Assembly: GCA_014879845.1 (NCBI GenBank)
Contig: JACSRI010000181.1
Location: 1-35,683, forward strand
Direction: 5' to 3'
Length of the DNA: 35,683 nt
Source of the DNA: Opitutaceae bacterium
GTDB taxonomy: Bacteria > Verrucomicrobiota > Verrucomicrobiia > Opitutales > Opitutaceae
The notes beneath the pieces are model-generated. The model worked only from the letters and a program-made list of their open reading frames with translations, was not told the origin of the DNA and did no database searches. The position numbers and the translations under genes were made by a program. Positions within the stretch are counted from its first letter, which is position 1. Each line of letters opens with the position of its first letter. Of this stretch, positions 27,144-33,789 are shown in pieces.

Positions 27144-27869
27144 ATGTCCTCGGTCTACGACACGGCGTTCTTCCTCAAGCACCAGGCATCAGCCCGGAGC
27201 AGCGCGGATGTCGTGGTCCCGCATCTTGTCGACTTGGTTCGTCCGGCCTGCGTGCTCGACCTCGGGTGCGGCCTGGGCACGTGGCTGGCCGCGTTCCGTG
27301 CCCGGGGTGTGGCGGAGGTGTGTGGCGTGGACGGTGAGTACGTGCAGCGCGAATTGCTTGAGATCCCGTCAGTGCACTTCGTCGCGGCCGACCTGACTCG
27401 TCCCCTCGATCTCGGTCGCCGGTTTGACCTCGCGCTCTCGCTCGAGGTGGCGGAGCACCTCGACGAGGGGGCCGCGCCCGTCCTGGTCGATTCGCTCATC
27501 CGCCATGCCCCGGTCGTCGCCTTTTCGGCGGCCGTGCCCGGCCAGGGTGGGGAACACCACGTGAACTGCCGATGGCCGGACTACTGGGCGGAGCTTTTTC
27601 GTGCGCGCGGGTACGAGGTCGTCGATTGCCTCCGGCCCGTGATCTGGGGCCGGACCGATGTCGACTGGTGGTATCAGCAGAATCTCCTGCTCTTCGTCGA
27701 ACGTCGCCATCTTGCCGCGACGCCGCGCCTGGCCGAGGCGCACCGGCTGCATCCAGCGCCGCGCCTGCTCGCGCGGGTGCATCCGTGTCTGCTCGAGGAG
27801 GTGCTGGCCTGGGGCATGGAGCAGGCGCGTGCACGATGGAGCGTGCCTCCGCCGGACGCGGCGAAGTAG
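27144..27869 (+). CDS. Class I SAM-dependent methyltransferase
   Basis: A 241-residue protein with motif I VLDLGCGLGTWLAAF (Asp39 to Gly45), acidic residue in CGVDGEYV (motif II) and DLALSLEVAEHLDEG (motif IV region), consistent with an S-adenosylmethionine methyltransferase of the UbiE/WbdD-like group that modifies small molecules or glycans. The C-terminal part includes VNCRWPDYWAELFRARGYEVVDCLRP and a WWYQQN stretch, a pattern seen in methyltransferases of polysaccharide loci. The start ATG 27144 (MSSVYDTAFFLK) is preferred because it begins conserved sequence; the frame is open to 26976, but that stretch is Arg/Gly-rich and overlaps the acyltransferase B stop. It lies in the glycan cluster between acyltransferase B and glycosyltransferase B. 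Confidence 0.8.
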   Translation: MSSVYDTAFFLKHQASARSSADVVVPHLVDLVRPACVLDLGCGLGTWLAAFRARGVAEVCGVDGEYVQRELLEIPSVHFVAADLTRPLDLGRRFDLALSLEVAEHLDEGAAPVLVDSLIRHAPVVAFSAAVPGQGGEHHVNCRWPDYWAELFRARGYEVVDCLRPVIWGRTDVDWWYQQNLLLFVERRHLAATPRLAEAHRLHPAPRLLARVHPCLLEEVLAWGMEQARARWSVPPPDAAK

Positions 27870-27888
27870 GCTTCCGCCTTCGGATCCC

Positions 27889-29061
27889 ATGGCGGAACGT
27901 CTTCGCATCATCGTCCTCGGCTACGTCGTGCGCGGCCCACTCGGAGGCATGGCCTGGCACCACCTGCAGTATGTGCAAGGGTTGGCGCGCCTCGGCCATG
28001 ACGTGTGGTTCGTCGAGGACAGCGACGACTACCCATGCTGCTACGATCCGGAGCGGCAGGTCACGGACGGTGATCCGTCCTTCGGTCTGCGCTTCGCCGC
28101 GCGCGAGCTCGAGCGGATCGGACTTCGCGACCGCTGGGCCTATTGGGACCAGCACACGGGGCGGTGGCTGGGCCCGCACGGTGCCCAGATGGCGGATACG
28201 TGCCGGGCGGCCGATGTCGTGGTCAATCTCTGCGGCGTGAATCCGCTGCGGGAGTGGACGCAGGTGGCGCCGGTGCGCATCCTCGTCGACGGCGACCCGG
28301 TCTTCACCCAGGTGCGCAACCTCACCGACGCCTGGGCGCGCGAGCGCACGCGTCGGCACAACGCCTTCTTCACCTACGGCGAGAACTTCGGTCGGTCGGG
28401 CTGCCTCATGCCGGACGACGGGTTTCCCTGGAAACCGATCCGGCAGCCCGTGGTCGTCGAGGCGCTCGCAGTGTCTCCGCCGCGGCCCGACGGCGCCTTC
28501 TCCACGGTGATGCAGTGGCGCAGCTACGCGGCGCGCGAGTGGGCCGGAGTCACCTACGGCCAGAAGTCGGAGACCTTCCCGGAATTCCTCGAACTCCCGG
28601 GCCGGTCCGGCGCGCCCCTGCTGCTCGCAGCGGCGGGAGTCGCAGAACAGCGCGAGAGTTTGCTGGCGCGCGGATGGCGGCTCACCGACGCCGCCGCGGC
28701 GACCCGCGACGTGCCGACCTACGAGGCGTTCCTGCGCGGGTCGAAAGCGGAGTGGTCGGTGGCCAAGCAAGGGTACGTCGTCGCGCGCAGCGGTTGGTTC
28801 AGCGAGCGGTCGTGTGCTTACCTCGCGATGGGTCGCCCGGTCGTCGTGCAGGACACGGGCCTGGCCGGCCTCTTTCCGCTGGGCGAGGGTGTGTTGACCT
28901 TTGGCGACTGCGACGAGGCGGTCGCGGCTTTGCGCGAGGTGAACCAGCGCTATGCGTTCCACTGCCATCGGGCGCGGTCCTGGGTCGAGGAGCACTTCGA
29001 CGCGTCGCGCATCCTGAGTTCCATGCTCGAGCGTGGAGCGAGCGCGGCGGGTTCGGCTTAG
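27889..29061 (+). CDS. Glycosyltransferase-like protein B (paralogue of A)
   Basis: A 390-residue protein sharing its layout with the gene at 24089-25270: N-terminal VVRGPLGGMAWHHLQYVQGLARLGHDVWFVED, and C-terminal EWSVAKQGYVVARSGWFSERSCAYLAMGRPVVVQDTG, followed by a GEGVLTFGDCDEAVAAL stretch. The middle contains LVDGDPVFTQVRNLTDAW and a YGENFGRSGCLMPDDGF region where copy A has FTYAQRLGRPGCALPDFG, so both halves are homologous end to end. It is likely another GT-B-type sugar transferase. The start ATG 27889 gives the aligned N-terminus. It is the last gene of the cluster, followed by convergent tsaD. Confidence 0.74.
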   Translation: MAERLRIIVLGYVVRGPLGGMAWHHLQYVQGLARLGHDVWFVEDSDDYPCCYDPERQVTDGDPSFGLRFAARELERIGLRDRWAYWDQHTGRWLGPHGAQMADTCRAADVVVNLCGVNPLREWTQVAPVRILVDGDPVFTQVRNLTDAWARERTRRHNAFFTYGENFGRSGCLMPDDGFPWKPIRQPVVVEALAVSPPRPDGAFSTVMQWRSYAAREWAGVTYGQKSETFPEFLELPGRSGAPLLLAAAGVAEQRESLLARGWRLTDAAAATRDVPTYEAFLRGSKAEWSVAKQGYVVARSGWFSERSCAYLAMGRPVVVQDTGLAGLFPLGEGVLTFGDCDEAVAALREVNQRYAFHCHRARSWVEEHFDASRILSSMLERGASAAGSA

Positions 29062-29071
29062 CGGCTGGATG

Positions 29072-29102
29072 AAAAACCCGGGACCCGCACCTCGTCCCCG
29101 GG
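29072..29102 (-). terminator. Rho-independent terminator after tsaD
   Basis: On the minus strand a GC-rich stem with one bulged G (29094-29102 pairing with 29077-29084, nine-base loop) is followed by TTTTT (plus-strand A-run 29072-29076). It is placed about 55 bp past the tsaD stop. Confidence 0.72.
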
Positions 29103-29126
29103 CGGGGTGAGCCGTCCTGAAGTGCC

Positions 29127-29148
29127 GCGGCTCGGCCGGAGGCCGAGC
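29127..29148. repeat. Partial copy of the palindromic element at 15915-15989
   Basis: GCGGCTCGGCCGGAGGCC (29127-29144) is identical to 15963-15980. Here it forms an 8-bp hairpin, GCTCGGCC (29130-29137) with GGCCGAGC (29141-29148), between the convergent glycosyltransferase B and tsaD genes. Confidence 0.72.
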
Positions 29149-29155
29149 GCGTTCA

Positions 29156-30229
29156 TTACCCGCTTTCTGATGACCTCGCGATGCTGCCCGTCGCCGGGTG
29201 CGCATCGAGCGCGAGCGCCGGCTCGATGCGCCAGGCGAGCGAGTCGTCGCCGGGTGGCCGGGGTTCGGCCCACGCGGCGAAGGCGATCATGCCGGCGTTG
29301 TCGCCGGTGTGCCGCGGCAGGGCGGGCAGGAAAGGAATGTCCTCCTCGGCGGCGAGCGCGGCGAGACGCACGCGCAGCGCCTTGTTATTGGCCACGCCGC
29401 CGGAGAGGCCGAGGCTGCGTGCGCCCACGCGGTCGATGGCGAACTCGGCCTTGCGCACGAGCACGTCGATGACGGCGGCCTGGTAGCTCGCGCACAGGTC
29501 GGCGAAGCGACGCCGGGTTTCCTCGGGACCGAGGTCGGCGAGGCGGTAGCGCAGGCTGGTCTTCAGGCCTGAGAAGCTGAAGTCGAGGTTGCCGCGCTCG
29601 GGCAGCGCGCGCGGGAAATCGAAGGCGCGCGGGTCGCCGTCGGCGGCGTGCCGCTCGACCTGCGGGCCGCCGGGGTAGCCCAGGCCCAGGAGCTTGGCGC
29701 CTTTGTCGAGCGCCTCGCCGGCGGCGTCGTCGATGGTCGCGCCGAGCATCTCGAGGCGCCGGTCCTCGTGGATGACAAAGAGTGCGGTGTTGCCCCCGGA
29801 GACGAGCAGGCCGACGTGCGGCAGATGGTCGGCGAGACGCTCGCGGAAGGTGTCGGGCTTTTCCGCGTGCACGGGGATGAAGGCCGACCACGCGTGCGCG
29901 CGCAGGTGGTTGACGCCGGTCAGAGGCAACTCGCGCGCGAGGGCGAGGGACTTGGCCGAGGCGATGCCGAGCGCGAGGCAGCCGGCCAGGCCCGGGCCGG
30001 TGGTCACGGCGATCGAGGCCACGGTGGGCCAGTCGGCGTGGCGCGTCGCCTCGCCGATGAGCAGCGGTAGGGCGGCGAGGTGCTCGCGCACGGCGAGTTC
30101 GGGCACGACGCCACCGTAGCGCCCGTGCAGGTCGATCTGGCTGCTCACCCACTCGCCGGTGAGACCGCGCGCGGGGTCGAAGAGCGCGACGGCGCTCTCG
30201 TCGCAGGAACTTTCAATCGCGAGGATCAT
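29156..30229 (-). CDS. tsaD: tRNA N6-adenosine threonylcarbamoyltransferase (TsaD)
   Basis: A 357-residue ASKHA-fold protein with TGPGLAGCLALGIASAKSLAL and LLVSGGNTALFV, diagnostic for TsaD/Kae1. It completes t6A37 formation on ANN-decoding tRNAs, with TsaB, TsaC and TsaE. The metal-binding segment is NHLRAH (His108, His112) where most bacterial TsaD proteins read HMEGH; both histidines are kept but the Glu between is Arg. The distal Asp in HTGDNAGMIAF is present. ATG 30229 overlaps the protease stop by ATGA. The gene ends at 29156 and is followed by a terminator. Assignment is confident; only the Glu-to-Arg change is unusual. Confidence 0.95.
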   Translation of the reverse strand: MILAIESSCDESAVALFDPARGLTGEWVSSQIDLHGRYGGVVPELAVREHLAALPLLIGEATRHADWPTVASIAVTTGPGLAGCLALGIASAKSLALARELPLTGVNHLRAHAWSAFIPVHAEKPDTFRERLADHLPHVGLLVSGGNTALFVIHEDRRLEMLGATIDDAAGEALDKGAKLLGLGYPGGPQVERHAADGDPRAFDFPRALPERGNLDFSFSGLKTSLRYRLADLGPEETRRRFADLCASYQAAVIDVLVRKAEFAIDRVGARSLGLSGGVANNKALRVRLAALAAEEDIPFLPALPRHTGDNAGMIAFAAWAEPRPPGDDSLAWRIEPALALDAHPATGSIARSSESG

Positions 30230-31509
30230 GGCGCCGTCTTCATGCCCTCGCGGACATCGAACGCCATCATCCCGCGCAGGGCCTCGATCGCGGCGGTCAT
30301 CTGGCGGTCTTCGATCGGGTCGAACTCGAACTGCAGGCGAAACTCCTCGGGCGTCATCACGGGCAGCCGGTTGCGCTGGATGGCGAGCTTGTGGTCCTCG
30401 TCGGCCGTGAGCGGCACCTTGACCTGGGGCTCGAGGCCGTGGCCATTGATCGCCTCGCCGGAGGGCACATAGTAGAGTGCGGTGGTCAGGCGCAGCGCGC
30501 CGCCGCTGCGCAGCGACATCACCGTCTGCACGGAGCCCTTGCCGAAGGATTTCTCGCCGACGAGGATGCCGCGGCGCGTGTCGCGCAGCGCGCCGGCGAC
30601 GATCTCGGCGGCGCTCGCGCTGCCGCCGTTGATCAACACGGCGACCGGGTAGGCGCGGCGCGGCGCCGTCGATTCGGCGCGCATCTCATCCCGCGTGTCG
30701 GGCGTGCGGCCCTGCGTGTAGACGATCAGCTCGCCCTTTTCAAAAAAGGGCTGCACGACCTTCACGGCCGCATCGAGCAGGCCGCCGGGATTGTCGCGCA
30801 GGTCGAGGATGAGGGCGCGCATGCCCTGGCCCTCGAGCGCCGCAAGCGCCGCCTGAAACTCGTCCGCCGTCTTCTCGCCGAACTGGAGGATGCGCACCGT
30901 GCCGATATCCGGCGCGACCATGTGGGCCTCGCGCACGCTCTGCACCTTGATCACCTCGCGCACGATCGTGCGCTCGAGCGTCTCCTTCGTGCGGGGGCGG
31001 TGGACCGACACGACCACCGTCGTGCCGGGCGCGCCGCGCAGCAGGTCGAGGCAGCGGTCGAGGGACAGGCCCTCCATCTCCTGGCCGTCGACCTTCACGA
31101 ACTGGTCGCCGCGCAGCAGGCCGGCGCGCTCGCCGGGCGTGCCGGCGATCGGCGCGACGACGGTGAGGCGCTTGTCGCGCATCTCGATATGCACGCCGAT
31201 GCCGCCAAACTCGCCGCGCGTGTCGTCCTTGAAGTCTCCATACTCGCGGCGCGACATGAAGTCGGAGTGCGGGTCGAGCGAGTGCAGCATGCCGTCGAGG
31301 GCCGACTCGGTGATCTTGGGGTAGTCGACCTCGGCCTCGCGTACGTAGTATTTGTTCACCAGGCGCAGCACCTCCTCGACCTGGGCGGCCTGGCGCGCGG
31401 CCTCGCCCCCGAAGATGGGGCCGCGGCCGGTGAGCATCTGCAGACCGAGGGCGAGGGCCAGGCCGGCGGGCACGGCGGCGGCGACGGTGAGCAGAACGCG
31501 TTTGAACAT
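30226..31509 (-). CDS. S41 C-terminal processing protease (CtpA-like)
   Basis: A 427-residue exported serine protease. A basic N-terminus and hydrophobic helix (MFKRVLLTVAAAVPAGLALALGL) anchor or export it to the periplasm. A PDZ domain covers about 100-170 (FGGIGVHIEMRDKRLTVVAPIAGTPGERAGLLRGDQFVKVDG). The S41 catalytic domain has Ser297 in NGGSASAAEI and the general-base Lys324 in SFGKGSVQ, and includes ILDLRDNPGG. Such proteases trim C-termini of periplasmic and outer-membrane proteins and act in envelope quality control. The start 31509 gives a normal signal sequence; the frame runs open to 31647 but would destroy it. Its stop overlaps tsaD (ATGA). Only 34 bp separate it from the divergent MidA-family gene. 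Confidence 0.92.
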   Translation of the reverse strand: MFKRVLLTVAAAVPAGLALALGLQMLTGRGPIFGGEAARQAAQVEEVLRLVNKYYVREAEVDYPKITESALDGMLHSLDPHSDFMSRREYGDFKDDTRGEFGGIGVHIEMRDKRLTVVAPIAGTPGERAGLLRGDQFVKVDGQEMEGLSLDRCLDLLRGAPGTTVVVSVHRPRTKETLERTIVREVIKVQSVREAHMVAPDIGTVRILQFGEKTADEFQAALAALEGQGMRALILDLRDNPGGLLDAAVKVVQPFFEKGELIVYTQGRTPDTRDEMRAESTAPRRAYPVAVLINGGSASAAEIVAGALRDTRRGILVGEKSFGKGSVQTVMSLRSGGALRLTTALYYVPSGEAINGHGLEPQVKVPLTADEDHKLAIQRNRLPVMTPEEFRLQFEFDPIEDRQMTAAIEALRGMMAFDVREGMKTAP

Positions 31510-31510
31510 C

Positions 31511-31526
31511 CCGCCAGCTTTGGCGG
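31511..31526. promoter_or_regulatory. Inverted repeat in the 34-bp divergent gap
   Basis: CCGCCA-GCTT-TGGCGG (31511-31516, 31521-31526) is a perfect 6-bp inverted repeat two bases from the protease start codon. It may be an operator shared by the two divergent genes. Function is unproven. Confidence 0.35.
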
Positions 31527-31543
31527 AATCGCAGGCCTTGCAA

Positions 31544-32557
31544 ATGGATCCTTCGCCGGAGGCATCGAGGGGCGCGGAGGCGCGGTTGGTCGACCGCCTG
31601 CGCGCGCGTACGGGCGGCGACGGCCCCGTGTCGTTTGCCGAATACATGGATGTGGCGCTTTTCGATGCCGAAGTCGGTTACTACGCGGCGCGACGCGCGC
31701 GCGTGGGCAAGGGCGGGAGCACGGATTTCTACACGGCGACGACATTTGCCGGCGTCTTCGCGCCGCTCGTCGTTGCGGCCGCCGAACGCCTGGTCGGTGG
31801 CGCGGAGGCGGCGAAGTCGCACGCGTGGGTCGAGATCGGGGCCGAGCCGGAGCGTGCGTTGCTCGATGGCGTGGCGCATCCCTTCGCGGGCGCTGCTTGC
31901 GTGCGGTTGGGCGAGGCCGGCGGCATCCCTGCGCGCGCGGTCGTGTTCTCCAACGAGCTCTTTGATGCCCAGCCGTTCCATCGCCTGATCTGGCGCGCGG
32001 GCGCGTGGCGCGAGATGGGCGTCGCGTGGCGCTCCGGTCCGCTCGCGTGGACGGAGTTGCCGGCGCTCTCGGGCGAGCTCGCGCCGGTGGCCGGGCGCCT
32101 GCCCGTGTCGTCGGAGGATGGGTACACGCTGGACCTGCCTTGGCGCGCGGTGCGGTTGCTGGAGAAAATCGCGGCGCCGGGATGGCGGGGGTTGTTCCTG
32201 GCCTTCGACTACGGGCGCACCTGGCAGCAGATCGCCGAGGAGTATCCGCAGGGCACCGGCCGTGCCTATCTCGCGCATCGGCAGTCCGGCGACCTGCTCG
32301 CGTTGCCGGGGAACCAGGATCTCACCTGCCACGTCTGCTGGGACTGGCTTGAGGAGGCGCTGCGGAGGGCGGGGTTTCAGACCGTGCGGCGCGAGAGCCA
32401 GGAGGCGTTTTTTGTGAAACACGCGGCTGCGGCGATCGAGAATCTGGTGCAGCGGGAGCCGAACCCGATGGCGCCGGCCCGGTCGCAGCTCAAGCACCTG
32501 CTCCATCCGGCGCTGATGGGCCACAGGTTCGAGGCGCTCTGGGGTCTGCGCGCATGA
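31544..32557 (+). CDS. MidA/NDUFAF7-family (DUF185) methyltransferase
   Basis: A 337-residue protein with the family's N-terminal signature SFAEYMDVALFDAEVGYYA, followed by STDFYTATTFAGVFAPLV, and a later VVFSNELFDAQPFHRL, all typical of MidA/NDUFAF7. In mitochondria NDUFAF7 methylates an arginine of complex I; bacterial substrates are not established. The SAM-binding region is degenerate: where the family has a glycine-rich E-x-G-x-G-x-G stretch this reads WVEIGAEPERALLDG, and the sequence between it and NELFDA is short. The protein is somewhat shorter than typical members. ATG 31544 is taken because it lies at the head of the conserved region. Its stop overlaps the start of the following hydrolase gene by ATGA. 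Confidence 0.8.
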   Translation: MDPSPEASRGAEARLVDRLRARTGGDGPVSFAEYMDVALFDAEVGYYAARRARVGKGGSTDFYTATTFAGVFAPLVVAAAERLVGGAEAAKSHAWVEIGAEPERALLDGVAHPFAGAACVRLGEAGGIPARAVVFSNELFDAQPFHRLIWRAGAWREMGVAWRSGPLAWTELPALSGELAPVAGRLPVSSEDGYTLDLPWRAVRLLEKIAAPGWRGLFLAFDYGRTWQQIAEEYPQGTGRAYLAHRQSGDLLALPGNQDLTCHVCWDWLEEALRRAGFQTVRRESQEAFFVKHAAAAIENLVQREPNPMAPARSQLKHLLHPALMGHRFEALWGLRA

Positions 32558-33636
32558 GCGTGCCGAAGACGCGGACGGCTCGGGTCGGTGTCGCGGTGCT
32601 GCTTGCTGCGGCGATGCTGGTCGCCGGGGGGTGTGCGAGCGCGATGCTCGCGCCCCGGATCGTCACTGCGCCCAACGCCGCTGGCGCGCAGCGTCCAGCG
32701 TTGGCCGATGCCAATCCCGAGGCGCGCGTCGCGCTCGCGCAACTCTATGGGCGGACCTTGCGCGTGCCTGTCGCGGGATCCCCGCCGGTGGAGATCGCCT
32801 GCGGCGTGATCGAACCGGGCGACTACCAACACCAGTACGAGTTCATCGAGCAGACCGTGGATCCGAAACAACCGCGCTATTCGGTTCGGACCTGGTGGCA
32901 GCCGCTCGCGGCCAATGCGCCGCGGCTCGAGCCGAAGGGCACGATCGTCCTGCTTCACGGGATCTGGATGTCGCGCGAGTCGGTGTTGCACTGGGCGATC
33001 CATCTCGCCCAAGCCGGCTATCGCACCGTGCCGGTCGACCTGCGTGGCCATGGGACTTCGACCGGGGCGTGGGTGACCTACGGCGCGCTGGAGACGGGCG
33101 ACCTGGCGGCGGTGTTGGACGAGTTGCAGCGGCTCGGAATGGCGGGCGATCGGGTGGGGGTCCTGGGGATCTCCTATGGCGCGTCGGTCGGGCTTCTGTG
33201 GGCCTCGCGCGATCCCCGCGTCGGTGCGGTCGTGGCGCTCGAGCCGTTCAGCGACCCTCGCGAGGCGATCCGCCACTATGCCCGGGCCATGCTGAGTCCG
33301 GAAATCAATCGGAAGCTGAGCGACCAGGCCCTCGCCGGGGCAGCGAGCAAGGCTGCCCGCCTGGCCGGGTTTCGATGGGAACAGGCGGACGTGATCGGGG
33401 CGATGAAGCGACTGACCGTGCCGGTCTTGTTCATCCATGGCGAGGCCGACACCGTCATCCCGCCGGAGCACAGCCGCCGGCTCTGCGAGATCGCGCCCAA
33501 GGGCGCGAGGCTCATCGTGATGTCGGCCGACGATCACTTTTCCCTCCCGATGCGGCTGGACGGCCTGACCGAGGATGTGGTGCGGTGGTTCGACCGGGGT
33601 TTGGGTGACACGCCGGCGAGCGTTCTCTCGCCTTAA
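32554..33636 (+). CDS. Alpha/beta hydrolase, predicted lipoprotein
   Basis: A 360-residue protein. The N-terminus has a positively charged stretch, a hydrophobic helix and a lipobox-like LVAGGC with Cys27; the -3 residue is Ala instead of the usual Leu, so lipidation is likely but not certain. The hydrolase core contains the oxyanion segment LLHGIWMS, the nucleophile elbow GISYGAS, the acid Asp in HGEADTVIP and the His in ADDHFS. VDLRGHGTSTG is typical of the peptidase S9/BAAT-like hydrolase group. It would act in the envelope on an ester or amide. Its ATG overlaps the MidA stop (ATGA), so the two are coupled. Substrate unknown. Confidence 0.85.
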   Translation: MSVPKTRTARVGVAVLLAAAMLVAGGCASAMLAPRIVTAPNAAGAQRPALADANPEARVALAQLYGRTLRVPVAGSPPVEIACGVIEPGDYQHQYEFIEQTVDPKQPRYSVRTWWQPLAANAPRLEPKGTIVLLHGIWMSRESVLHWAIHLAQAGYRTVPVDLRGHGTSTGAWVTYGALETGDLAAVLDELQRLGMAGDRVGVLGISYGASVGLLWASRDPRVGAVVALEPFSDPREAIRHYARAMLSPEINRKLSDQALAGAASKAARLAGFRWEQADVIGAMKRLTVPVLFIHGEADTVIPPEHSRRLCEIAPKGARLIVMSADDHFSLPMRLDGLTEDVVRWFDRGLGDTPASVLSP

Positions 33637-33690
33637 GGGCCGGAATGGGCCTGCGGTCGGCAGCGAATTTCGGGCCCGAGGGCACCGGGC

Positions 33691-33719
33691 TTGACAGCGC
33701 CATCCCCGGAAAATTTAGT
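33691..33719 (+). promoter_or_regulatory. Sigma-70-type promoter of nusA-infB
   Basis: A perfect -35 TTGACA (33691-33696), a 17-base spacer and a -10 TTTAGT (33714-33719, four of six matches to TATAAT). Transcription would begin near 33726 and pass the leader terminator at 33747-33772. Confidence 0.7.
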
Positions 33720-33746
33720 GTAACCCTTTTAATGCCGGTCCATTAA

Positions 33747-33772
33747 GTGGGTCTTTGGCCCGCTTTTTTTTT
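33747..33772 (+). terminator. Intrinsic terminator in the nusA leader (possible attenuator)
   Basis: A 7-bp stem with two G-T pairs (33747-33753 with 33757-33763, TTT loop) is followed by nine T residues (33764-33772), 17 bases before the nusA start codon. An alternative 8-bp hairpin, TTAAGTGG (33743-33750) with CCACTTAA (33773-33780), uses the same 5' bases and would compete with the terminator stem. Confidence 0.78.
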
Positions 33773-33789
33773 CCACTTAACACGCCACT

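Noticed and set aside
33747-33772. The T-rich hairpin as a simple terminator of the upstream hydrolase gene
   Set aside because: It lies 110 bp beyond that gene and downstream of a good promoter; no other promoter fits between it and nusA. It may serve both roles, so the leader reading is preferred.
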